Assembly: GCA_030407315.1 (NCBI GenBank) | Contig: JALQPE010001755.1 | Coordinates: forward strand, 20,423-84,422 | Reading direction: 5' to 3' | DNA length: 64,000 bases | Source of the DNA: Asparagopsis taxiformis | Lineage: Eukaryota; Rhodophyta; Florideophyceae; Bonnemaisoniales; Bonnemaisoniaceae | Part shown: positions 41,373 to 52,510 of the stretch, piece after piece | Position numbering within the stretch: position 1 is the first letter of the stretch | Layout of the letters: each line of letters opens with the position of its first letter | Position numbers and translations under genes: made by a program | The notes under the pieces: model-generated | Told to the model about the DNA's origin: nothing | Database searches by the model: none | Seen by the model: the letters and a program-made list of their open reading frames with translations, nothing else

Positions 41373-42057
41373 TGTCATACCGCCTGGCGGTCCTCTCAAC
41401 CAGAGTCGTGTCGCTTCCCTATTGGGTGCCCACTTAAGGGATGTGCCAATCGCAAGGCACCAGCCAACTGGGCGTGTTTCCTGTAATTGGGACAAGCGCA
41501 AGGCTGTAAACACCCTATTCGGGCCTATCGGCCCCGGCCAAGACCCCAAAAGGGACAAATTTCTAACTTAAGCTAACCAGCTGTACATTACAATGTAAGC
41601 CTAACTGGCAATAACCTCGCGGGTAGGCGAGTGCCGTTAACTGGGCTCTGGTTGGTCAATAACTGGATATTTATTCCTAACCACTAACCCTAGCTTACAG
41701 TAGACTTAGTATAAATATGCCACTGGAATAGCCAGTAGGCACGGTTTCTAGAGTAACGTAAACCCCAGTGGAATTACGATCCACTGGAACAGTGTTCGCA
41801 TACCTATTGTTCAACCCCTCTCCGGGAAAACCTTAGGGTTAGCCAACAGCTCGACGGATTACGTCACTCGCTCTATCCATACGCCTCTCGCGTGAGCATC
41901 CCTTTGTCGCACAACCCCCTCCGGGTAACGACACCTTCTCCCTTACGAGACTACCCGCTGGGTACCTATAAGGTTCATCTGCTCTACCACTTCCTCTACC
42001 GAGGCTCGGGACACCTGTCGGGTGGTTTGCCGCTCCAGCGGATTTCTACCTGCTACA
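41373..42057 (+). repeat. 5' LTR of the Ty3/gypsy element
   Basis: Starts TGTCATACCG exactly where the copia integrase homology stops and ends ...TGCTACA, giving TGT...ACA termini and a length of about 685 bases. TATAAATA at 41710-41717 is a probable promoter. A TGG at 42059-42061 opens TGGTCTCTCGACC, the likely primer-binding site. No 3' LTR is seen, because the element is cut by the DNA element at about 48050. Confidence 0.65.
41710..41717 (+). promoter_or_regulatory. TATA box in the gypsy LTR
   Basis: TATAAATA about midway through the LTR, the usual place for the U3 promoter. Confidence 0.5.
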
Positions 42058-42134
42058 TTGGTCTCTCGACCTAGAACCTTGTACCCTCGGGTAAGTCTCT
42101 TTGAGAGAAATTTCCCTTCACAATCATCTTCACG

Positions 42135-44855
42135 ATGCCTCGTAGCCCTACAACGAGACCCTCTAGTGAGGAAATCGCGCCTGCCAGCGACTTATCCGAC
42201 TCGGATCTGATCGCCGAAGAAGGCGTGGTGATTAACACCCTGCAAGACCGAGCCGACCGAATCTTCAACGAACGGTGGGAAGAGTTCAAGGCTGAATTCA
42301 GCACCGTCGTCGAGAAGACTGTTCAAGACCGCAGAGCGGAAATCGTAGACGCTACGGTCGAAACCGTCATGGAACTGGTCGAGCCAAAGCTGATGGCCGC
42401 CAGCCGAGAAGCCACCCAAGATCGGGACGCCGAGTTCCTAGCGGAAACCTGGAATCAGGTCAAAGCCGAATTCGCTAAACGCGTATCCCTTTTGGAAACT
42501 CGTCTGGAGGAGCTTTCGATTCACGGCTTTAATGCCAGTCCATTAGGACAACAGGAGTTTCCTGCTCGCCGCATCCGATCGGCTGATTCCCCTGGCCCTA
42601 CATCCGGTAGGGAGGAAGAAGAAGATCCCCGATTGGATCAAGTCGCAGAAGCAACCCGACATCTGTCCGACCGTGTCGACGCCCTCGCCGAATCACCATC
42701 CCAAACAGGGAATATCTCTCGCACGAGACAGCACACTCGTGCCACCGGATCTGCACCGGAAAATACCTCGTGGGACGATGAAGAAGGACCTCTTGAGGAA
42801 GGCTTGGTGCCTTTGAAGGCCCGCGAACCTGCGTTCGACCTAGTGGTCTCCTATCGGTACTACCGACTCAAGAACAAGTCCCTAACGACTGATACCCCAA
42901 TGGGTAAATCAAGAATCTTGTATAAGCTAACGGAGAAGATCCGTAATTTCAACGCGTCATTCACGCCGTTCGATGGTACGGAACCTATCGATATCCTCCG
43001 GTTCCTCGCGGAATTTCAAGATGCATGTGATTCATGCGGAGTTTCGGAGGGAGAAGCTACCAAGCTACTCAAGTATTTCCTGGAAGGAGAACCTCAACGG
43101 TTTATCGCTGCTGAGGCGCGAAAGCGCAAGCTTCTCAACCATCTACATCACCAGATCACTTGGCCTCAAGCCGTAAATGCCCTTTTGGCTCGATACGCGA
43201 CGGACAATGCCCTAGCGGACGCTTATGACGCGGTAACGCGCATTCGGCAAGGGCCGGATGAAGATGAAGCTGCATACGCAGACAGACTGCAGGACGCTGC
43301 TCTCTTGTGTGCGAACGTCTTCTCGGAAAGAGACTTGGTAAACTATTTCCTCAAGGGCCTACGCCCAGAGGTTAAACAAACCGTCAAGGTTACAATCGGC
43401 CGCTCCGGCGGGGAAGATTTTCTCGCTGTCCGTAATCTTTGTAGGACCAGCCGGGGTGGCGATCGCTAAGGGAGTTCTAGAATTGCAGCCATGTCAGGGC
43501 GAGGTGAACCGTAACGCGCTGGTTGAACTTGCGTTCGCGCGTCGCTCGGTCGCGCTGGCGAACGGGTGGTACAACGGCGGAACGCGTAGGGAACGATCGC
43601 AACACGGGATTCGCGGGCCGGCGCAAGCCGTGATCTCAGGGTGAGATCACCGAGTAAACTCGAGCACAACGCGATCCACACAGGGGTCGTAAATCCCTGG
43701 CCTGGTGGCGTGCGACGCAACGCGCGCTATCGCGGTGCGACGCAGTTCGACGATCGGTTTACGCGCAGCGCGCACGCGAACGTCGGCGATCGTGAGCAAC
43801 CCGCACGCAACGTTTCAACGCAATCGGTCCTCGCGATTCGCTAAACGCTTAACTCGTAGCTGCGAAGATGCTGGCTGTTTATTGGTAAGGTGCGAAGCTG
43901 AACGACCATTAGTAGCTGACTACTAAGGACAGGTTGTCCTTGCGCGGCCGGCCGGCGGCCGCTCGCTCGCACGCAAAAAGGGAAATATTTGGGAAAAAGA
44001 CTTTCGTCATAAAAAACCCAAAAAAGGGGAAATAAAGGGGAATTCGCAGAAGGCGCTACACGTGGCGCCGGGCTCGCAATCGCACGCGTTCGCGCAGGCG
44101 CGCCGTGACACGTAATTGTATCGCCACGCGTACGCTCGCTTACTAACTAACTAAACGCGGATGCACGCGGACTCAACGCGACGCATCGCTCCGACCCGCG
44201 CGCGCACTTGCAACATAAATTGCATCACAACCTTGCTCAAGGACTCGGGGACTCTCTAAGAGCTTCGCTGCCCGCAAAGCCGAAGGCTTACCCTACCCGG
44301 GAAATTGCCGAACGCAAACGCAAGGCGATGCTCGTCACCCTACCCGGGGAGCCGTCCGCGATACCTCGGACCCCACCGCCGACCTTACCTATCCCTCTTG
44401 GGAACTCAACGGGCGCTCCAATGCAGGCCCCTACCCTAACGGGAGAACATCCTAAACTTGCTGAGAGTATGATCCCCGAAGGGGCTGTTACTTGGAGCTG
44501 TTCTGGCTGTCGCCAACCAGGGCACGTGTTATACACTTGTCCTTATTTACCGCCCTCCGTGGGAACGTACTTCGCCTTTGCGAACTACGCTTATCAGCAA
44601 GAACCGGAACAGGTTATGCGCCGCCAACAGCGCCAGTCCGACCGGTTCAACCGGAAAAGGGATTACCCTAAAGCCGTTCTCCAACGGTCAAACCCTCCAA
44701 CACGCATGGTTGCGTTCGCCGATGACGAAATTCGTCCCAATAGGGGACCAATAAGGCAAGACATTTTAGAATGTAACGGATCTACCGTAACGACTCAAGA
44801 TGTCGCCGACGCCTTAGACACCACCGACGACTCCGAAACGTCGTCGGAAAACTGA
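42135..44855 (+). pseudogene. Gypsy gag, interrupted by a 790-bp insertion
   Basis: Gag runs 42135-43439 and resumes at 44235-44855. The first part has an acidic, coiled N-terminal half and a retrotransposon-gag domain (FDGTEPIDILRFLAEF, then YFLEGEPQRF, ALLARYATDNALADAY and LVNYFLKGLRPEV). The second part ends with a CCHC zinc knuckle (CSGCRQPGHVLYTC) and an acidic tail. Removing bases 43440-44234 (795, a multiple of three) restores one frame, with VRNL followed by AQGLGDSLRA. So this gag was intact until the insertion, which adds a premature stop near 43469. The stop at 44853-44855 overlaps the pol ATG. Confidence 0.85.
43440..44229. mobile_element. 790-bp TG...CA insertion, probable solo LTR
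   Basis: A CpG-rich block starting TGTAGGACC and ending ...GCATCACA, flanked by ATCTT on the left and ACCTT on the right, a near-perfect 5-bp target duplication. It interrupts gag cleanly. TGT...ACA ends, the size and the lack of coding capacity suggest a solo LTR of another retrotransposon. It contains a GC-rich palindromic run near 43945-43962 and CGCG-rich sequence unlike the surrounding gag. Confidence 0.6.
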
Positions 44856-47800
44856 TGACGGGGAGTGAGGTGTCGCACTCCCGTCAGGAGGTGGAGCGAT
44901 TACGCTACTCGGTGGACATCTCACCACAACCACCTCCGCAGGAAGAGGCCGCAACTCCCTCTAGGGACCAAAGTCTTTTCCAGACACCAACCCCTTCGGG
45001 ATCCCCCACAGGGACTCGAACCTCAAGGCCGAAAGCCTCATGCCTGCTTAAGGCCGCCCATTACGTAGTAATGGGTTCCATCGGACTCGATCCGTCAGTC
45101 CTCACGCCTATGCGTATGGTGATGGACACCGGGTCCGGACCATCGGTCATCCATGAAAGGAGCTTACCCAGCAACTGGGAACAATTTCAAGTCCCTACGG
45201 GGAAAGTTCCGCAACTGGCCGATGCTAACTGCAATCCTCTTCGGATAAAAGGCAAGATAGTACTGTCATTACAGTTAGGCCACAAGTCCTTTGAGGAAGA
45301 ATTCTTCGTCGCGCCTAAGTTGGCCGTACCCCTCATCTTGGGAACTGGGGCAATGAATACCCACGTAGACGCAATTAGGTGCAGGGCCCAACGGATCGAT
45401 ATTCACGACGGCGGGTCGATAGCTATCTTAGTGATGTCTCCTGTGCGTAAATCGGCACCTGCCCTTTCCTGTTATGTGGACGCCTCTAGGCCCCCCGAAG
45501 GGATCAACGTAGACCGTCAGCCTCATGGCATAAGACTATCACAAAATGTGACCATTCCTTCACGGAGTCAAGTAACAACTACCGTTGTCTGCGCCGGTGG
45601 CGGCTTGAGTATACTCTCACCGAGAGATCGGATCCTTCACCGACATCGTGTCTCTATCCCGAATGGGGTTGCGGAAGTCATCCCGCGACAGGAATTCCCG
45701 ACTATTTTAACTAACTTCGGTACATTCGACAAGTACCTCCCAAAGGGGACCGTTATAGGCTATGCCCTTCGGGCACCCGAACGGCCAATGCGCCCCATGG
45801 CTCTCAGCCGTTCTACCCCTTCCTCCCAAGAGGCCTCCACTATGGTGACTACTCTCCATCAGGAGCAAGAGGCCGAGGCCACACAACCATCAAGTTGGAA
45901 GCAAGAAGTCTCTCTAGACCACCTTGGTCAAACCCCGTTGAGGGAACGCATCCTTAGCATGCTATCTCGTAACGAGTCTATGTGGGATGGATCCCTAGGG
46001 TACATCCGCGCTACGGAACACCGAATCGATATTATCGAAGGAAGTAAGCCTCGACGGCAACAACCCTACCGGATGGGACCCGCTCGTCGAGAGATTGCCC
46101 GTAAGGAAATAACCAGCATGCTGGAAAAAGGAGTGATCGAACCGTCGACCTCCGAATGGGCTAGCCCAGTGGTACTGGTCCCGAAAAAGGATGGAAAATT
46201 ACGCTTTTGCGTTGACTATCGGGGTCTGAACGACATCACCGTCAATGATGTTTACCCCCTTCCAAGAATGGATGATTGTATTGACTCCCTTGGAGATGCC
46301 CAGGTGTTCACCACCTTGGATTGTAATTCTGGCTATTGGCAGATACCTGTTGCACAGGACGACCGTGACAAAACGGCATTCACCTCCCATTTGAGGACAT
46401 ATCGTTTCAAACGATTACCTTTTGGCTTGAAGAATGCACCGGCAACGTTTCAGCGTGCCATCGACATTATTCTTAGCAGCGTTCGCTGGCAGATCTGTCT
46501 GATTTATTTAGACGATGTGATCGTATTCTCTCGGGACGAGGCCGAACATCTCCACCATGTGGACCAAGTACTCTCCCTCCTACGGGAAGCAGGTGTCACC
46601 CTGAAGTTGACAAAGTATCATTTCTTCGAAAAGAAGGTTGACTACCTGGGACATGTCGTGATGCCAGGAAAGCTAGCTGTTGCACAGAACGCCACTTCGG
46701 CTATCGCTGACGCGATTTTTCCGCAAACGCCTACGCAAATGCGATCCTTCCTCGGAAGCTGTGGCGTCTTTCGACGATTCATCAAAGGGTATGCCGCAAT
46801 TGCGCACACCTTGAACGAAATGCTGACCAAAGACAGCCTCCCTAAATTCGGGAAAGAACCTCCTACCGAGGACCAACGACGCGCGTTCAACGCTCTCAAG
46901 GAGGTTATGACCAGGCCGCCGATACTGGCTCTACCCAAGTTGGGTCCTCCCTACACCGTGGATACGGACGCTTCCGCATACCAAATAGGATGCGCTCTGC
47001 TTCAGCAGCAAGACGAAGAGAATGATCTCAAGCCAATTGGCTATTGGTCGCGGACCCTGACTAAACCTGAAAGAGGTTACTCCCCTACGGAGCGTGAATG
47101 TTTAGCCGTCGTATGGGCTGTCACTATCCTACGTCCATACTTGGAGCAAACAAAGTTTGTAGTCCGGACGGACCATAACGCACTGCGTTGGCTTATGAAT
47201 ATTAATGACCCTTCAGGGAGACTCTGCCGCTGGCGCCTCCGACTTGCGGAATTCGACTATCAAATAGTCTCAGACTATCCGTCCGGAGCGGTAGGCTACC
47301 GCTCCGGACGGGTTCACCAACTACCAGACGCCTTATCGCGTGTAGAGACTACCGGCGAGATGCCCGTCACTATTGACGATGAAATACCAACGCTGTTGGC
47401 CACGCACGCACCGCAAGGTGAAACATCCTTGGATGACGACACGGATGTCTGGTTTTACGACCTTTCCCTAGCAAGAGACCACGCCGAGGAGGCGCCTGAT
47501 TGCAACGGTACCCCCGTCTTAACAACTCATCCGCAAACAGAAAGCTTCAGCCCGATAACTCGCAAGGAGTGGCTCGAAGAGCAACAATCTGACGACTTCT
47601 GTCAACAGGCTCTAGCCTCTCAGAAGTCTGACTCGCTCTTCTTCGAAGATGAAGACGGTGTCCTTTGTAGGAAGTCCAAATTGGACGGGTCATCCCAGAT
47701 TGTGGTACCCAAAGCCTTGCGGCAACGTCTATTGACGATGTGCCACCACGGCATCTTAGCAGGACATCCTGGCCAGAACCGCATGTACGACACGATGCGC

Positions 47801-48048
47801 CTATCTTACTACTGGCCTGCAATGGCTGCGGACATAACCGGAACGGTTGAACGCTGTTCAGCGTGCGCGAGAAACCGATTACGGTTGCGCAAACATGCGA
47901 GTACCCTCCAGCTGTTCCCAGCTACCACACCATTGGATGACGTTGCAATTGACCTCCTCGGTCCTCTACCTCGTACCAAGAAAGGTAACGTGCACCTACT
48001 GGTGATTTCGTGTCGCTTTACCAAGCTAACCCAGGTGGTTCCGCTGCG
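44855..48048 (+). pseudogene. Gypsy pol: protease, RT, RNase H, truncated integrase
   Basis: Open from the ATG at 44855. Aspartic protease MVMDTGSGPSVIHE; reverse transcriptase with FCVDYRGLND, FTTLDCNSGYWQI, FGLKNAPATFQRA and the catalytic YLDDVIVFS; RNase H with YTVDTDASAYQIG, ERECLAVVWA and RTDHNALRWL. Next the integrase H2C2 finger (HHGILAGHPG through CSACAR) and the start of the core (DDVAIDLLGPLPR, where the first catalytic Asp lies). RT and RNase H before integrase identify Ty3/gypsy. After VVPLR at about 48048 the frame enters the terminal repeat of a DNA element and encodes nothing meaningful up to its stop at 48265. The remaining integrase and any chromodomain are lost. Confidence 0.92.
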
Positions 48049-48061
48049 TCTGTGTTCTCGG

Positions 48062-48340
48062 AAATGGACGCGGACGTCCACAACCTCTAGTACACCTAGT
48101 ATTACTAGGCGGACGTCCATGTTCTCCAGTATTTTTGGATGTCCGCCTAGAACCGGACGTCCATGCGGTCTAGTACGTCTAGTATTACTAGGGCGACATT
48201 CATTGTTTCTAGTACCACGGATGTCCCCCTCGGGATGGACTTCCGCCATGTCTATGTCCACCTAGGACGGGCGCCGGTTCAGAAATTCAAAAATTTCGAG
48301 CCCAGAAATTTCTGCCGCCGTGCTCGACATGGATGTCCGC
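48062..48340. repeat. Subterminal GGACGTCC / CTAGTA palindrome cluster
   Basis: GGACGTCC occurs three times, at about 48070, 48110 and 48154, with variants such as GGATGTCC nearby. They alternate with CTAGTAnn...TACTAGG pairs. Such clustered subterminal palindromes are typical of transposase binding regions (inference). The same arrangement is repeated in reverse at 62560-62840. Confidence 0.6.
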
Positions 48341-49995
48341 ATCCATCACGGCGACCACTCTATTTTCCCTTGTCGGTCGACTCCAATTTTGTCTTTAATT
48401 TTTTCATCCTCTCGCTCACACCCCCTTCCAGTTGGTGCTCACCTCCCCCGTACTGTACCTCAAACACCCCCAATACCACTCTAGCACGCATTTTCAGCTA
48501 CCTATCCCCGCTTCCACGGTGCACACCTCCATTCCATACCTACTGTTCTGCTCTACCGTACAGATTTCGTATAACCAGTCCTCATACTACCTCAGAATAG
48601 GGAAAAACACCCCTATCTCCTCGACCATGCTCTCCCCCAACACCTTTGCAACGTATTGTTCTTCAATACCCTCTCTCCTCTACCCTCAACCCCTCTCCTT
48701 CGCCCTCTACACAAACTTCCCCTGCAGCTTACTCTTCCAAAACCTCTCACTCCCCATCCCGTACCCGACCTGCTCCACCCCTCCCTCCCTCAGCTGCTCC
48801 ATGCCCCCACGCCATCCGCATCTTCGATACCGTATACACCACCACCACCGGCCCACGCTCCCGCACTGCGGGGTGGCACCCCCGCCGTCTCCCCAGAAAC
48901 CTCCCCGCTCTGAAACACATATCAACCCCCCACTTCGCACCCTTCCTCCCACTCCCCTCCCTCCCCAAATACAATAACCCCCTTCTTCTCCATCACATCC
49001 CCACTCACCACAGCCAGAACAGACGCCACCCCCTCCCCCTCTTTCTTCTCACTTTCCTAAAACCCCCTCCTCTCGGCGACTTCAACCGCACCCTCCTACG
49101 GTCCCACCTAAACACCTCCTCCGCCCTCACTACCCCAACACCCCGCAGCGTCTCCCCAATCCCCATAATATGCTTGTCGGCACTCCTCTCCGAATCACAC
49201 TCCATTCTAAACCCGCACTCCGTACATTTCCACCTCCCCCTGTACCATCCCAAGATTGCATCCCTCCACAGAACACATCCTCATACCACAGAAGAATTTT
49301 CTTCCTCTCATACCTCATCCTTAAAACCTCCATCTGCTCCATGTAAATTTCGATGTAAATATTTTCTCCACTATGCAATCTCAAACATGTATGAACGTAT
49401 GCCTTTCCGCTTTGTCACCCTTGAATATTGGTACTCATGTATTCATAAAATAGGGCCACCCACATCCCTATCCCGTTCTGCAAGCTTTACAAACCACTAG
49501 ACGCATACTCCACAACTATACAACAAACACTACTCGCTATTTCAGACGACGCGGTACACAAGTAGCGTAGTCTCAACCTTCCGTGCAGCCTTCCCTGATG
49601 CGTACAAGTGCGAAACACGTCTAGACTACTACTACTACTACGATATAGTATATCAGAAGTGACTGCGGGAATTTTCGGCACAGGAGATGCTGGGTCACCA
49701 AATTGATTTTTCGGAAATTTTAGAATTTCTGGGCTGGCCAGCAGTGCAATCGAGCTGGACATCCACCGGACGTCCATTTCAGGTTGGTCGTGAGAGAGTG
49801 GGGCGGGACCATGATGAAACAAGGACCAAGACCTGTCCCTGGCGTGTTGAGCCTGAAATCGACCCGTCGTTAGGCGCCATTTAGCCTTACAGTTAGTGCT
49901 TACAGAAGCCAGTGACAACCCCACTCGGGGCGGCGGCCGGTGCCTGGGGCCGTTGTGGCCAAATTAGACACCTTGATTAGAATTAAAATTTGGGC

Positions 49996-50060
49996 TATTC
50001 TCAAAAACATGCACATGCGAACATGTTTTTGAGATGGGGGTGTGCCGTACGGCACAATCG
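49996..50060. repeat. Palindromic core of the ~500-bp arm unit
   Basis: Hairpin CTCAAAAACATG (50000-50011) and CATGTTTTTGAG (50022-50033), followed by the perfect 14-base palindrome GTGCCGTACGGCAC (50042-50055). Copies of the hairpin lie at 50501-50534, 55029-55062, 55529-55562 and 56505-56538, and in inverted order at 59420-59453, 60396-60429 and 60896-60929. Neighbouring copies are 500 or 501 bases apart. Confidence 0.85.
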
Positions 50061-50949
50061 ACCCGCCCAAATCGATGATTTTTTGCAATTTTTTTGTGCC
50101 CGAAATTTTAGAATTTCTGGGCTGGCCAGCAATGCATCTGAGCTGGACATCCGCCAGACGTCCATTTCAGGTTAGTCGTGTGCTGCCTACATCGACGCAT
50201 TGCACAAACTAAGCAGGCGGGTTCACTACTAATACAAAGTGCACGGAATATGAGTAACGTGATGGGTGAGTAGTGTTTGTCGTGAAGGAATAAGGCGGGA
50301 CCATGATGAAACAGGGAAAAAGATGTCACCCTAGCATAACTTAGGCTTAAAGCCTGGAATCGAACCCTCGTAAGACGCGATTTTGGCTTACAGTTGGTGC
50401 TTACAGAAGCCAGTGACAACCCCACTCGGGGCGGCGGCCGGTGCCTGGGGCCGTTGTGGCCAAATTAGACACCTTGATTAGAATTAAATTTTGGGCTATT
50501 CTCAAAAACATGCACATGTGAACATGTTTTTGAGATGGGGGTGTGCCGTACGACACAATGGACCGCCCAAATCGATGTTTTTTGCAATATTTTTTTGTGC
50601 CCGAAATTGTAGAATTTCTGGGCTGGCCAGCAATGCATCTGAGCTGGACATCCACCGGACGTCCATTTCAGGTTGATCGTGTATCGTGCACGTCCACACA
50701 TTACCGGAAGCAAGTAGGCGATGAAGCACGTACAAACCCAATTGTTCTGCTATTTCTACCATAGACCATCGAGTCTAGAGATGTGAGGGAATCGTCCTGG
50801 AAATCATGCTCCAACCCACGAGGGAATGGACAATCTAGTTTGAAAGCATGGAACGGAAGTACATTATAGTAGGTTCATAGATTGAAAGTGATAAAGGAGA
50901 TGATTATATTCTCGATAATTGTTTCCTAAAGTAGTTGTTGTTAAGCTAT

Positions 50950-51708
50950 CTAGCCGTCGGAAAATTGTTCTTCGTCTTCGTCCTCATCATAATCAGGATC
51001 TCCCGGCATAATAGGCATGAACGGGACATCACTAATTGTGTAGGATATAGGCTTGCGTTCTGGCTTGCGTTCTGCCGTCTTCATCCGCATGATTCCGAGC
51101 TGCCCTGTCTTCGGCCTACGATCTTTCTTGACCGGGATGGGAACAACTGTCTTGTGGCGAACATTGACAGGTGCCGGTTGACTTTGCCTGGCAGACCGGC
51201 GCGGAGCATTGGCGATTACTTCTTCTTCGAATCCCAACCGCCTGATGAAACCAAACGAAACATTGTCGGGAATCGGATACGACGCATTCCTGAAATACGT
51301 GTGATACCTCGTTGTCGTGTGTGACACAACTCTGTCGACATGCCCTGCCCCGGCATGTTGTACATGGCCGTGACCGATGAAGACTGAACGTGGCGGAACG
51401 ATTACCTTCTTCAGCTTCATCGTCTTGGCGTACATATCTAATTCCAGCGCTTTGGAAAAGACGTACTTGTGGGACCCTGGACACACCCAGATAGGGAATG
51501 GGTCATCTCCGTTGGCAATAACAAAGTAACCCGGAAGTTGATCTTTGCGGTCGCGAGGAGGAACAGGGAAATCATTGTGTGGGACCTGCCGAGGACACCC
51601 CTTTCCCGTTATCAAAAACCGTCCCCCAGATGCCGGCATGACAAGTTTTTCTCCCGGTAAACCGCACTCCTCCAGCCCTATCAGCCGGACAAGGATTCCC
51701 AACCACAC
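50950..51708 (-). pseudogene. Fe(II)/2-oxoglutarate oxygenase-like gene, 3' part
   Basis: 252 codons opening directly out of a foldback terminal repeat at 51709-51712, with no ATG, so it is a 5'-truncated gene. VPHNDFPVP gives the H-x-D pair (His44, Asp46). VCPGSHK lies between, and FIGHGHVQHAGAGH supplies the distal His (His118), followed by TTTRYHTYF with Arg134 in the place that binds the cosubstrate. This is the double-stranded beta-helix layout of Fe(II)/2OG dioxygenases. The C-terminal 90 residues are basic then very acidic (YDEDEDEEQFSDG). Substrate unknown. The 5' part may be the sequence beyond 62854: the right-flank frame ending RPRPAGC and this frame starting VWLGIL are compatible. 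Confidence 0.6.
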
Positions 51709-51840
51709 CGTCTGTGTTTTCGGAAGTGGACGCGGACGTCCAGTCTCTCTAGTACGGGTCCTAGTCGGCCCCGAGATTTACTAGAACAAATGAACGTCCG
51801 CGTCCGAAAAAAAATTAAAATTTTTTGGATGCGGACGTCC

Positions 51841-52012
51841 ACTTTCTCTAGTACGTTCGGCGGAATACTAGGACCCGACATCCACTTTCTCTAGTACGTT
51901 CGGCGGAATACTAGGACCCGACATCCAGTTTCTCTAGTACGTTCGGCGGAGTACTAGGACCCGACATCCAGTTTCTCTAGTACGTTTGGCGGGATCCTAG
52001 GACCCGACATTC
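51841..52012. repeat. 43-bp tandem repeat, four units
   Basis: Units start at 51841, 51884, 51927 and 51970. Each contains TTTCTCTAGTACGTT, CGGCGGAATACTAGG and ACCCGACATCC, so CTAGTA and TACTAG face each other inside every unit. The last unit is more diverged. This is a tandem-amplified version of the subterminal palindromes seen in arm A. Confidence 0.9.
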
Positions 52013-52137
52013 AGTATACAATATATCAGCAAAAACCGGGAGGGAAGAAATTACAGCGGATGGTAAATTGAGGGCCCATATCGGACCGTATTTTATTCTC
52101 TCATTTACGAAACTGCTGGTATACAATAAGTCTCTCT

Positions 52138-52281
52138 AGAATAGGAAATACATATCTGATCAGAATAGGAAATAAATACCCGGTTAGAATAGGAAATACG
52201 TATCCAGCCAGGATACGGAATATGTATCCAGCTAGAATATGGAATACGTATCCAGCCAGAATACAAAATACCTGTCAGCAT
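52138..52281. repeat. 24-bp minisatellite, six units
   Basis: Six units of 24 bases of the type AGAATAGGAAATACGTATCC-AGCC. Because 24 is a multiple of three, the minus strand reads as an eight-residue repeat (like YSGWIRIP) in a short ORF without ATG. I regard it as repeat-driven rather than a gene. Confidence 0.85.
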
Positions 52282-52510
52282 ACCGTCGATCACCCATCTC
52301 CCTCACTATCGCGTTCTCCCTACCATCCGAACGCCATGCACCACCATCCGCACATACTTCAAGAACCCTCACGACCTAGATTACAAAAAATCTGCTCCTT
52401 CCCAATTCCATCCCCGCTTTCCTCGACACCACCCCAGCCCATTAAATCATCAAGACATGAAACACGAACATGGTCAGCAAAATCTTACACGACTTGAAAC
52501 CCACTCTTAC

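Larger units (their letters stand above)
48050..50750. mobile_element. Foldback-family element A, single arm
   Basis: Inserted in the gypsy integrase. Starts CTGTGTTCTCGGAAATGG (preceded by CGT, possibly part of the terminus) and continues into a subterminal zone full of GGACGTCC and CTAGTA/TACTAG palindromes to about 48340. A long C-rich zone (48430-49500) and tandem copies of a palindrome-rich unit of about 500 bases (49690-50690) follow. Bases 48050 to about 49870 are the reverse complement of about 61090-62851 (coordinate sum 110901 at the outer end, about 110909 near 49500). No matching inverted terminus closes this arm near 50750, so A may be a half element or part of a larger nested structure ending at 62851. 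Confidence 0.65.

Noticed and set aside
48047..48050. Target-site duplication for the foldback elements
   Set aside because: Flanks at 48047, 51709 and 62854 share CGT/ACG next to the termini, which more likely belongs to the inverted repeat. No longer direct repeat was found.
48646..49500. 284-codon Pro/Ser/His-rich ORF and its inverted partner at 61409-62101
   Set aside because: Low-complexity C-rich strand of the foldback arms. The opposite strand carries the only peptide with motif-like cysteines, and neither is convincing as a host gene.
50340..50365. tRNA B-box-like GGTTCGATTCC on the minus strand of the arm unit
   Set aside because: No A box or cloverleaf could be drawn, and other copies of the unit have lost the match. 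Not a tRNA, and not enough to call a tRNA-derived SINE.
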